From the NCBI GenBank assembly GCA_024226555.1, contig JAAELO010000244.1, positions 1 through 36,244 of the forward strand: 36,244 nt of DNA, written 5' to 3'. The notes below the pieces were generated by a model. The model saw nothing but the letters and a program-made list of their open reading frames with translations, ran no database searches and was not told the origin of the DNA. How positions within the stretch are numbered: position 1 is the first letter of the stretch; each line of letters begins with the position of its first letter. The position numbers and the translations under genes are program-made. Of the stretch, positions 13,928 to 20,473 are shown piece by piece. The DNA is from Desulfobacterales bacterium. GTDB lineage: Bacteria > Desulfobacterota > Desulfobacteria > Desulfobacterales > JAAELO01.

Positions 13928-14422
13928 TTGGGACATAAAGAGAATGCACCAATTAGTGTAACAATCTCCATACTTTCAATATCATCCACAAGAACTATTG
14001 AAAATGATGTAAGTGGCCAATATATAAAAGACCTATCAATAGAAAAGAGTCACACCGTTATTCACCATAAAGTGGTTGATGATGATGTGAATGATATAAA
14101 AAAAGCTGTAATAGAGATCATTTCAGAGAATAAATGTGACGCAATATTGATAACAGGCGGTACCGGAATTACCAAAAAAGATGTTACCATCGAAGCCATC
14201 AAACCCTTGCTTCAAAAGGAATTAACATCCTACGCGACTGTATTTGCTGTCTTAAGTTATGATGAGATTGGTTCTTCTGCAATTCTTTCAAGAGCAACAG
14301 CAGGTATTATTGAGAATACCGCTGTTTTCTGCATGCCCGGAAGCCTCAAGGCTTGTAAGCTTGCCTGCGAGCAGATTATATTTAAAGAGTTAGGACATAT
14401 CAAAAAACACCTTCTGGATTAA
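13928..14422 (+). CDS. moaB: Molybdopterin adenylyltransferase family protein, TTG start
   Basis: 164 aa of the MoaB/MogA family, which adenylylates molybdopterin before molybdenum insertion. Landmarks are ILITGGTGITKKDVTIEA, SYDEIGSSAILSRATAG and CMPGSLKACKLACEQ. The start is TTG at 13928, two bases after the pyrR stop. Its Shine-Dalgarno AGGGG lies within the last codons of pyrR, so translation is coupled to pyrR. It is separated from the other cofactor genes only by the mobA-pyrR divergent gap, so 10.4-14.4 kb acts as one cofactor locus interrupted by pyrR. Confidence 0.92.
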   Translation: MGHKENAPISVTISILSISSTRTIENDVSGQYIKDLSIEKSHTVIHHKVVDDDVNDIKKAVIEIISENKCDAILITGGTGITKKDVTIEAIKPLLQKELTSYATVFAVLSYDEIGSSAILSRATAGIIENTAVFCMPGSLKACKLACEQIIFKELGHIKKHLLD

Positions 14423-14587
14423 GATAATCAGAAACCCATAAGTTTTAATTATTTCAAATTAATTATAGTTCTAATAATTTGAATTTTGGAAGAAAACGCA
14501 GTTATTCTTTCAAAAGGCAACTATTCAGATAATTACCGTGACTGTTAGAATTCTTCTATTTTGTTTTAAGTTCAAGGAAGAATTAAA

Positions 14588-14630
14588 TTTTAACCACAGA
14601 AATATATGTAATATTTTGTTGTAGTTAAAA
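14588..14630. repeat. Long imperfect hairpin in the gap after moaB
   Basis: TTTTAAC (14588-14594) pairs with GTTAAAA (14624-14630), and AAATAT (14600-14605) with ATATTT (14611-14616), with small internal mismatches. It lies between converging moaB and the histidine kinase gene. It has no U-run, so it is not a standard terminator. Near 14472 a GTTCTAATAATTTGAATTTT string resembles one end of the CTCTAATAA repeat family. Confidence 0.4.
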
Positions 14631-14700
14631 TAAAATTCATAGACTTTTATTTATGTGATTAAAATTTAATTATGACGCAGAAATAATCAAAAGAGAGGTA

Positions 14701-15981
14701 TTATAACCTCACGGGGATGGTTATTGTGAAGGAGGCTCCATTAGAAGGAGCACTTTCACAATGGATTTCACCCTTTAGCTTCTGGGTAACAAGATTATAA
14801 ACAATATTCATTCCAAGCCCGTTACCACCCTTACCCCTCTTGGTTGTGAAAAAAGGATCATATATTTTTGCAATGGTCTCACTATCCATTCCCACACCAT
14901 TATCACTATATTTAATTTCAAGAGTCTCTGTTCCACAACTTGCCTTGATCTCCATATGACCATCTCTGTCTTTACCAAACCCATGAATAACTGAGTTCAT
15001 CACAAGATTTGTAAATATCTGAGAGAAAGCACCGGGATAGTTCGTCAGATAGATATCCTTTTGGATGAAAACATCTATCTCGTGCCCCTCATTTCTAAAG
15101 TTTGGACGAAGGCTTAACAGAGTCTCATCAATGCACTTTCTAAAATTGAAATAACGAATCTCCTCATTGGACTGATCAACAGCTACCTGTTTAAAACTCT
15201 GAATCAGTTCGGCGCCTCTCTTTAAGTTTGTCAAAACAATGGAGGTCGCCTCAGTCGCAGTTTTAAGATATTTTTGAAATTCATCCTTGTTCATCTTGTC
15301 AGACTCAAACAGCTTTTCGATAGCCTTTGTTCTCTGTTCCAAAAAGGACGATGCGGTAAGGCTAATTCCAACAGGAGTATTAATCTCATGGGCAATTCCA
15401 GCAACCAAACCACCAAGAGCAGACATTTTTTCAGATTGCACAAGCTGATCCTGAGTATCTTTCAGAGTATCAAGAAGATCATTCAGCTTCACATTTGTTT
15501 TCTGAAGCATTTTACTCCTTTCCTGAACTCTCAGGAAAAATAAAAGCACTGTCAATATCAGAAGAATCACAGCCATAAAATACAGATAGAGATAGATAGA
15601 AGTATTATAAACATTTGCAGATATCACACCTATATTTTTACCCCTGAAAAATATGGATGACTCAGTTGAATTTAAACGGATAAGTTTTAGAAAAAGAAAT
15701 ATCTGATTAAAGGAACCTGTAAGCTCATTCTCAAGATGGATGAACACCTCACCATAGGTACCTTTTACAGTTAATGTTTTGTAGTTTCCTTTACGGCAAT
15801 GGATCTCAAGATAGTTCTTCGGAACAGCTGAATCATAATTCCACAAAGATCTTGCAATAATCTCAGAAAAGTTATCGACCTCCTCTTTTAATTTTTTTTT
15901 CGTATAGCGTTCATAAAAAAACACAAGCACTATAAAAATAATTACAAAAAGAATAAAGGCCCTGACAATTGGATTCTTCAT
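14701..15981 (-). CDS. Membrane sensor histidine kinase
   Basis: 426 aa. TM1 is at about residues 8-23, a small periplasmic sensor region at 24-130, and TM2 at about 131-150. A coiled-coil linker (155-185) leads to the H-box SALGGLVAGIAHEINTPVG with phosphorylated H198. The ATP-binding domain has an N-box around N325-N329, G1 SDNGVGM (359-365), an F-box PFFTTK and G2 GNGLGMNIV. The kinase core resembles NtrB-like/HisKA kinases that often act on chemotaxis-type or sigma-54 activator regulators. No response regulator is adjacent. The ATG directly follows the stop of the upstream MBL gene (TAGATG), so translation is coupled. Confidence 0.93.
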   Translation of the reverse strand: MKNPIVRAFILFVIIFIVLVFFYERYTKKKLKEEVDNFSEIIARSLWNYDSAVPKNYLEIHCRKGNYKTLTVKGTYGEVFIHLENELTGSFNQIFLFLKLIRLNSTESSIFFRGKNIGVISANVYNTSIYLYLYFMAVILLILTVLLFFLRVQERSKMLQKTNVKLNDLLDTLKDTQDQLVQSEKMSALGGLVAGIAHEINTPVGISLTASSFLEQRTKAIEKLFESDKMNKDEFQKYLKTATEATSIVLTNLKRGAELIQSFKQVAVDQSNEEIRYFNFRKCIDETLLSLRPNFRNEGHEIDVFIQKDIYLTNYPGAFSQIFTNLVMNSVIHGFGKDRDGHMEIKASCGTETLEIKYSDNGVGMDSETIAKIYDPFFTTKRGKGGNGLGMNIVYNLVTQKLKGEIHCESAPSNGASFTITIPVRL

Positions 15982-16788
15982 CTAAACCTCTATAAGATCA
16001 CCGGCACCAGATTGCAATGCAAGATGAATCGATGTTTTATCAATATTAAAAACATCTCCACAGGTTTCAAGAACCTTATCGGGTGTATTGTTCTCTTCAC
16101 TCAGATGGCCCAAAACCACATTTCTTAAATTTTCATGCTTTAGATCAACCAGAAGTTCTCTTGTATCAAAATTGGACAAGTGTCCGTGCCTGCTCCGAAT
16201 CCTCTGCTTTAGAGACCATGGGTAACTCCCATTAATAAGCATTTCAGGATCATGGTTTGCTTCGATAAAAAGCATGTTGCTGTCTTTTAGATGAGTCTTC
16301 ACCATACCGGTTGCAATGCCAAGGTCAGTTGCAATACCAACTTTGGAATCTTTGTAAGTAACAGAAAAACCCACAGGATCAACAGCATCGTGTGATATCT
16401 GAAATGGATGCACCTCAAAATCTCCAATATAAAACGAAACTCCGGGTTCAAATATTTTTAGATTCTTCACCTCTCCAATCTTATGGGCAACCCTTTGGTA
16501 TGTCAGCCTGCTCATATATAAAGGGATGTCAAACCGTCTTGATAAAATAGCTGCTCCCATAAGATGGTCATTATGTTCATGGGATATAACAATCCCCTTC
16601 ATATCATCAAATGTAAGGGATTTTGATTCCATACGTCTTTCAATTTCAATTCCAGAGAGCCCTGCATCAATCAAAATTTTGGCTGTCGTATTTTCTATAT
16701 ATATTGAATTCCCCACACTCCCACTCGCAAGGGAACATAAGGATATGTTTGATTTTCCATTTTTCATGTTTAGCACAATAATACACAT
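15982..16788 (-). CDS. Metallo-beta-lactamase-fold hydrolase, YycJ/PhnP-like
   Basis: 268 aa. The metal-binding motif HxHxDH is intact: SHEHNDH with H70, H72, D74 and H75. The ASGSVGNS segment at 21-28 is typical of the YycJ/WalJ-PhnP group, predicted nucleases or phosphodiesterases. Later ligands appear in the ISHDAVDP and GHLSEENN regions. The substrate is unknown. The start is uncertain: M1 at 16788 has GGG only a few bases upstream, and M8 (16767) has no good site. It is joined directly to a histidine kinase gene. In Firmicutes a related gene lies in the walRK operon, but I cannot claim orthology of the kinase. Confidence 0.88.
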   Translation of the reverse strand: MCIIVLNMKNGKSNISLCSLASGSVGNSIYIENTTAKILIDAGLSGIEIERRMESKSLTFDDMKGIVISHEHNDHLMGAAILSRRFDIPLYMSRLTYQRVAHKIGEVKNLKIFEPGVSFYIGDFEVHPFQISHDAVDPVGFSVTYKDSKVGIATDLGIATGMVKTHLKDSNMLFIEANHDPEMLINGSYPWSLKQRIRSRHGHLSNFDTRELLVDLKHENLRNVVLGHLSEENNTPDKVLETCGDVFNIDKTSIHLALQSGAGDLIEV

Positions 16789-17078
16789 TACCCATTTAAC
16801 TCAAGCAGATAGAATGGATTTTATAATTTTTATAATTTTAAATTAGTAAAATAAGCTACTTGTTTTTTTAGAAGTTTTTATGAAAATTAAAGATAAAAAA
16901 TCTAAAAGCAAAAAAACAAAATTTTTGAATATCTCAAAAAAAATAAAAACCCTCTGCCGAGAGCTAAACTTTTGAAAAGTTTAACAAACACATTGTGAAA
17001 AACTGAAATGATATTGAAAAACTAAATGGTTTTGTAGGGGGCGTTGCTTGCCATTTCGATTCCCTTATAATTCAAATT

Positions 17079-17321
17079 TTAATCAAATTTTTCAAGAATG
17101 TTATCAACACGATATCTCGTAGGTTGCATAGAGCCAAAGGCGAAATCCAACATCTTCGACCAAATAAGAATTTCCGAGTTTGTCGGGTTTCGTTCCTCAA
17201 GCCGACTTACAACTAAATTAAAATCCATTAAACTCTCTTTTGCAGTGTATTGCCTTACCTCCGCCCGATTTGAATAAAAATTCAATCCCAAAACGATCGA
17301 AATTTCTTCCCAAATTTTCAA
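17079..17321 (-). CDS. Hypothetical 80-aa protein, doubtful start
   Basis: The reading frame looks protein-like: KIWEEISIVLGLNFYSNRAE, then DFNLVVSRLEERNPTNSEIL, then FAFGSMQPTRYRVDNILEKF. No family is recognised. The only plausible initiator is TTG at 17321, without a Shine-Dalgarno, and a stop lies seven codons upstream in frame. It may be a remnant of a larger gene. It borders the structured region starting near 17400. The gap on its left (16789-17078) holds only AT-rich sequence and a short AAACTT/AAGTTT hairpin near 16967. Confidence 0.4.
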   Translation of the reverse strand: MKIWEEISIVLGLNFYSNRAEVRQYTAKESLMDFNLVVSRLEERNPTNSEILIWSKMLDFAFGSMQPTRYRVDNILEKFD

Positions 17322-17487
17322 AAAATGGTACTCAATTATTTAACACCCATAAAAAATATATTTATTTGCTTGTAATCTTGATATGCAGAGTATAGGCTTG
17401 ATTCAGAAACACAGAAGCGAGCCAGTCAGGAGTTGTAGCTCCTTAACTGACTCTGAACAAAAACATTTCTTCAAAGGAGAAACGTAA

Positions 17488-17670
17488 ATGTCTGTATATT
17501 CTTTTACAGAATCCCTAAGATTCCGTCAACGCCTCTTTCAAACGTCGGGGCAGCTTTTACACTCAAACACTTTTAAATCAGGAAAAACAGCAGGATTAGT
17601 ATGTTCTACAAATGTGCCTTCGGTTTGTAAAACAACCGTTTTTCCATTGTATCCCCCGTTGATAATTTGA
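17488..17670 (+). CDS. Possible 60-aa leader peptide or gene remnant
   Basis: ATG 17488 lies eight bases after AAAGGAG, one of the best ribosome-binding sites in the window. It encodes MSVYSFTESLRFRQRLFQTS and continues to VFPLYPPLII. No domain is recognised. The frame overlaps several paired segments of the putative structured RNA, so its translation would disrupt them, as expected of an attenuation leader peptide. Alternatively it is the surviving start of a broken gene. Confidence 0.4.
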   Translation: MSVYSFTESLRFRQRLFQTSGQLLHSNTFKSGKTAGLVCSTNVPSVCKTTVFPLYPPLII

Positions 17671-17812
17671 GTGTCATTGAACATGTAAAAACACCAGAGA
17701 TTTAATTAAAGATTCATAAAAAATCAGTGCTGAAGATTTTGTTCAGGTACAACACTTGTTTTGCGTCTGAAAGAGGCGAGCCTTAACAACCGGGGACATT
17801 CAATTGTTCCAT

Positions 17813-17851
17813 AAGGTATGGCAGTTAACTGCCCCTGCTGCCATACCTTTT
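17813..17851 (+). terminator. Intrinsic terminator with a 12-bp perfect stem
   Basis: AAGGTATGGCAG (17813-17824) pairs perfectly with CTGCCATACCTT (17838-17849) around a 13-nt loop. Only four T follow before a C, so strength may be moderate or conditional. It ends 31 bases before the ATG at 17883. Confidence 0.75.
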
Positions 17852-17882
17852 CAAAATATAAAACAAAACCGAGGTAAAATAT

Positions 17883-18194
17883 ATGTACGTTGAGATAACC
17901 AGCAACTTTATAGAAACATCAAATGAGTTCATAAGATGCATTCGCCTGTTTGGCGGAGATTTCAATGAATGGTATGTGGGTTTAACAAGAGATTCGAAAC
18001 ATAGCTTTCTAAACATCCATAAAGTGGATCTACTTGAAAAACACTGGCTTTTAAGTAAAGAATCTGATGCACTGATATTGTATGCAAGAAAATTTCTGGT
18101 AGAACTTGGATGCCAGAATAACAGAGCCCTTGATATGGATAATTCAAACAGGGTTTATTTGTATCAGATAAGTGAAAATACAAAAGAGAAATAG
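17883..18194 (+). CDS. Small accessory protein with a GIY-YIG-like WYVGL motif
   Basis: 103 aa, starting after GAGG at nine bases. Landmarks are GDFNEWYVGLTRDSKHS (around residues 25-41), HKVDLLEKHWLLSKESDAL, LYARKFLVELGCQNN and a final RVYLYQIS. The order resembles a group of small orphan proteins, often seen in phage or accessory regions, that keep a single YVG-type strand reminiscent of GIY-YIG domains. I infer this from memory of the pattern. The usual GIY-YIG catalytic Arg/Glu context is not evident. The function is unknown. The terminator immediately upstream suggests conditional expression. Confidence 0.65.
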   Translation: MYVEITSNFIETSNEFIRCIRLFGGDFNEWYVGLTRDSKHSFLNIHKVDLLEKHWLLSKESDALILYARKFLVELGCQNNRALDMDNSNRVYLYQISENTKEK

Positions 18195-18206
18195 CTTGAA
18201 TCGTAT

Positions 18207-18728
18207 CTACAAAACATCAAAAGAGTATAAAATTTTATATTCCATATCGATTTGTTCATTTGAAACGGCCGGAAAAGAGTCTGGTATTAATTCAAATTTG
18301 GCCTTTAGTTTATCCTTTGATGGAATATCATTTAAACCGCTGAACAATACTTTTCCGCTTTTGCCATCCAGAATATCTGCATTTTCACCGTTTGTAACTA
18401 TTACATATGGCAGGTGTTTTCCTGAATAGATCCTTCCCGCTGCAAGGGCTGATCTATGCCTTGTAACTATTGAAGATAAACCATATCTAACAATCATTAC
18501 ACACTTTTCATTTACAAATACAGCAGCATCTATAATAGAAAGACCTTTTTTCAGTGGAAACTTTATAATCTCTCTTGGTTTCAGATCTCTTCTATCAAAA
18601 CCCTTAGACTCCACCAGAAATTTGAATATTTTCTGCCGGTCCCTTTCATTTGAATCGTCCTCAAGAACAGTTCCTGTGATATAATCTTTAAGAGTTTTTA
18701 TAGTGCCAAATTTAAATTGGTTTTCCAT
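18207..18728 (-). CDS. HSDR_N-like nuclease-fold protein lacking the ExK motif
   Basis: 173 aa resembling the stand-alone type I restriction R-subunit N-terminal domain. It has FLVESKGFDRRDLKPREII, then DAAVFVN, VTRHRSALAAGR, YVIVTNGENADILDGKSGKV and SGLNDIPSKDKL. PD-(D/E)xK members carry an acidic-x-Lys strand after DAAVFVN. Here that strand reads VMIVRYG, so nuclease activity is doubtful. There are no restriction M or S genes nearby. The start is ATG 18728 (TTG at 18734 is an alternative), and the ribosome-binding site is weak. It is divergent from dgt across 53 bp and tail-to-tail with the gene at 17883. Confidence 0.75.
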   Translation of the reverse strand: MENQFKFGTIKTLKDYITGTVLEDDSNERDRQKIFKFLVESKGFDRRDLKPREIIKFPLKKGLSIIDAAVFVNEKCVMIVRYGLSSIVTRHRSALAAGRIYSGKHLPYVIVTNGENADILDGKSGKVLFSGLNDIPSKDKLKAKFELIPDSFPAVSNEQIDMEYKILYSFDVL

Positions 18729-18781
18729 AATCAATAATAATCATTTTACCTTTAATGGTAAATATGTTTAAAGGAATAGGC

Positions 18782-19843
18782 ATGACTATTCGGGAAAAAT
18801 TTGAAGAACGGGAAGCGGGCTTTATAATTGGATCTGGTTGCTTAAGTTCTGCATCAAAAGGCAGAAGGCGTAATGAAGACCATTGTAATTTAAGAACTGT
18901 TTTTCAGGTTGATAAGGATAGAATCGTTTATTCCAATGCATTTCGGCGTTTAAAATATAAAACCCAGGTATATCTATCACCACTTGGTGATCATTACAGA
19001 ACAAGATTAACACACACACTTGAAGTTGCTCAGATTGCAAGGAATATTGCAAGAGCTATGAGGCTGAACGAAGATCTGGTTGAAGCGATCGCTTTGGGGC
19101 ATGACCTTGGGCACACCCCATTCGGGCACAGTGGTGAGGTTGCGCTAAAAGAGATATATAAAGAAAGTTTTTCACACAGCCAGCAAAGTTTAAGGGTTGT
19201 TGATAAGTTAGAGCGACATGGCGATGGTTTGAACCTTACACTTGAAGTAAGAGATGGTATTTTAAAACATTCAAAAGGTTTGGGTGCGATCATACCGGAA
19301 CACCATAAAGAGAAAGCTATAACTCTTGAAGGACAGATCGTAAGGGTTGCTGATATTATGGCCTATATTAACCACGATCTTGATGATGCCATAAGAAGTG
19401 GTGTTATCAAAGAGAATCAGGTTCCAAAGGATTGTGTGCGAATTATTGGATCAAAACATTCTGAACGAGCTGCAAAAATGGTTTGGGATCTGGTTTCAAA
19501 CAGTGATGTGACATCAGAAAAGCCATATCTTAACTTAAGTAAAGATATGCACAAGGCCATGAATGACCTTCGGGGTTTTCTGTTTGAGAATGTTTACAGA
19601 TCTGATCAGGTACACAGAGAGTTCGAAAAATCAAAAAGAATGTTGATTGAACTTTTTAAGTATTGCCTCCTGAAAGAGAACAACAACTCCTTTGAGGATG
19701 AACTTGCCGAGATTGAAATCAAGGATTGTACAAAAGCGTCAGATACCAAAGAAAGAATGGTTGCTGATTTTATCGCAAGTCTTACCGATAGATATGCTAT
19801 GGAGTTGTATTCCAAGATTTTCTTTCCATCCCCTTTCAAATAA
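18782..19843 (+). CDS. dgt: dGTP triphosphohydrolase-like HD-domain protein
   Basis: 353 aa from the chosen start. The HD fold hydrolyses dNTPs to deoxynucleosides plus triphosphate (family knowledge). Landmarks are the YSNAFRRLKYKTQVYL segment, metal ligands in RLTHTLEVAQIAR and ALGHDLGHTPFGHSGE, and VRVADIMAYINHDLDDAI. ATG 18782 follows AAAGGA at seven bases, whereas the upstream ATG 18755 has no site. The proximal HxxxH region and NHDLDD aspartates are intact, so it should be active. No terminator follows; structured repeat copy 5 begins 27 bp after the stop. Confidence 0.93.
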   Translation: MTIREKFEEREAGFIIGSGCLSSASKGRRRNEDHCNLRTVFQVDKDRIVYSNAFRRLKYKTQVYLSPLGDHYRTRLTHTLEVAQIARNIARAMRLNEDLVEAIALGHDLGHTPFGHSGEVALKEIYKESFSHSQQSLRVVDKLERHGDGLNLTLEVRDGILKHSKGLGAIIPEHHKEKAITLEGQIVRVADIMAYINHDLDDAIRSGVIKENQVPKDCVRIIGSKHSERAAKMVWDLVSNSDVTSEKPYLNLSKDMHKAMNDLRGFLFENVYRSDQVHREFEKSKRMLIELFKYCLLKENNNSFEDELAEIEIKDCTKASDTKERMVADFIASLTDRYAMELYSKIFFPSPFK

Positions 19844-19870
19844 TTAGTAAGAGTTCAAATTTTGGCAAAT

Positions 19871-19951
19871 TACTGCGTTATACAAGAAAGTTTCTCCTCG
19901 AAATATAAAACCATATTCCTGCGGAATAAACATTTCCTGTAATGCCTTGTA
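19871..19951 (+). repeat. CTGCGTTA/GCCTTGTA structured repeat, copy 5 (80-nt class)
   Basis: Runs TACTGCGTTA to ATGCCTTGTA. GCGTTA pairs with TAATGC, and ACAAGAAAGTTT pairs with AAACATTTCCTGT with one bulge. The loop is CTCGAAATAT...ATATTCCTGC. It lies in the sense of dgt, 27 bp after its stop. Confidence 0.8.
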
Positions 19952-20014
19952 ATTTATCCAAACTTCAAACTCTTAAATATTAACCTTACAACGTCTTCCC
20001 GACCGATCCCAAAT

Positions 20015-20170
20015 GCCTTGTAAATGTGAAGCGCAATAAAAATCCCCGCAGCAAGCAACGGGGTATTATAATTAGTCTATCACAGACGCCGCAAGCGGCG
20101 GGGTATTAAACCCAAGCTTCGCAATAAAAACAAAGCATTTTTTATGCTATTTGTTTTTTACTTAGCCAAA
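20015..20170 (+). repeat. Composite repeat: GCCTTGTA end, GC-rich hairpins, GCAATAAAAA hairpin
   Basis: It begins with GCCTTGTA (20015-20022), the 3' end of the structured repeat without its 5' half. GTGAAGCGCAATAAAAA follows, as at 3507. Next come two GC-rich hairpins in AT-rich surroundings: CCCCG/CGGGG (20044-20063) and CGCCGC/GCGGCG (20087-20100). Each is followed by GGGGTATTA. It ends with CGCAATAAAAACAAAGC, a short AGCAT/ATGCT hairpin and TTTGTTTTTTACTTAGCC. The order suggests repeats inserted into repeats. Confidence 0.55.
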
Positions 20171-20230
20171 AAAGTTAATAAAATAGTAACTTATTTGAAA
20201 GTTTGATTAAAATTTTAACCTGAGATCGAC

Positions 20231-20287
20231 GTCATTCCCGAGAATATTTTTCTAAATTCTTTTAGAAAAATATGAGTCGGGAATCCA
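20231..20287 (+). repeat. ATTCCCGA/TCGGGAAT palindromic repeat R1
   Basis: GTCATTCCCGAGAA opens and GAGTCGGGAATCCAT closes. ATTCCCGA (20234-20241) pairs with TCGGGAAT (20277-20284). An inner perfect 13-bp stem, ATATTTTTCTAAA/TTTAGAAAAATAT (20244-20256 with 20261-20273), continues it. It is a near-perfect 50-nt hairpin, related to R2 (25411) and R3 (26002). The 630-bp gap after dgt holds only repeats, no gene. Confidence 0.8.
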
Positions 20288-20434
20288 TATATTAACCCAG
20301 CGATTAAATAGATGAGCCACTAAATGGAATTACAATAACCTATTCAGCATGTTAACTAAATAAATTTTAAGATATTTAGTCGCCAGATTAATAACAAAAG
20401 TATTGGGTCTTAGAATTTTTGAAATTAAGAAATG

Positions 20435-20464
20435 AAGGGTTCACCCTGATTTAGATAAACCCTT
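20435..20464. terminator. Weak hairpin terminator next to the FG-GAP gene
   Basis: AAGGGTT (20435-20441) and AACCCTT (20458-20464) form a 7-bp stem, followed by a short T-run on the plus strand. It lies 10 bases beyond the stop of the minus-strand gene at 20474, where the T-run would be poor. Possibly a weak bidirectional terminator. Confidence 0.4.
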
Positions 20465-20473
20465 TTTGAAATA

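Larger units (their letters stand above)
17400..17851 (+). ncRNA. Candidate structured leader or noncoding RNA ending in an intrinsic terminator
   Basis: The region has nested long-range complementarity. Hairpin H1 is 17419-17453, with AGGAG/CTCCT at its tip. The outer stem is CGCCTCTTTCAAACG (17530-17544) with CGTCTGAAAGAGGCG (17764-17778), 14 of 15 pairing. Inside it are ACACTCAAA (17559-17567)/TTTGAGTGT (17666-17674), then GGAAAAAC (17581-17588)/GTTTTTCC (17638-17645), then ACAAA/TTTGT. A 12-bp terminator hairpin closes the region at 17813-17851. A TATAGG at 17391 could be a -10 box, but its -35 is poor. It is not tmRNA, 6S, RNase P or SRP RNA by the motifs I know. It is either a free RNA or an attenuating leader of the gene at 17883. 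Confidence 0.5.

Noticed and set aside
17441-17790. Integron attC site suggested by two CCTTAAC strings
   Set aside because: The RYYYAAC/GTTRRRY pairing and the L-box arrangement are not present, and no integrase is seen.
17813-17851. Riboswitch of a known class before the gene at 17883
   Set aside because: I could not match the leader to the conserved cores of common classes. Only the terminator and nested stems are supportable.
18755-18781. Earlier ATG for dgt
   Set aside because: No ribosome-binding site, whereas ATG 18782 follows AAAGGA at seven bases.
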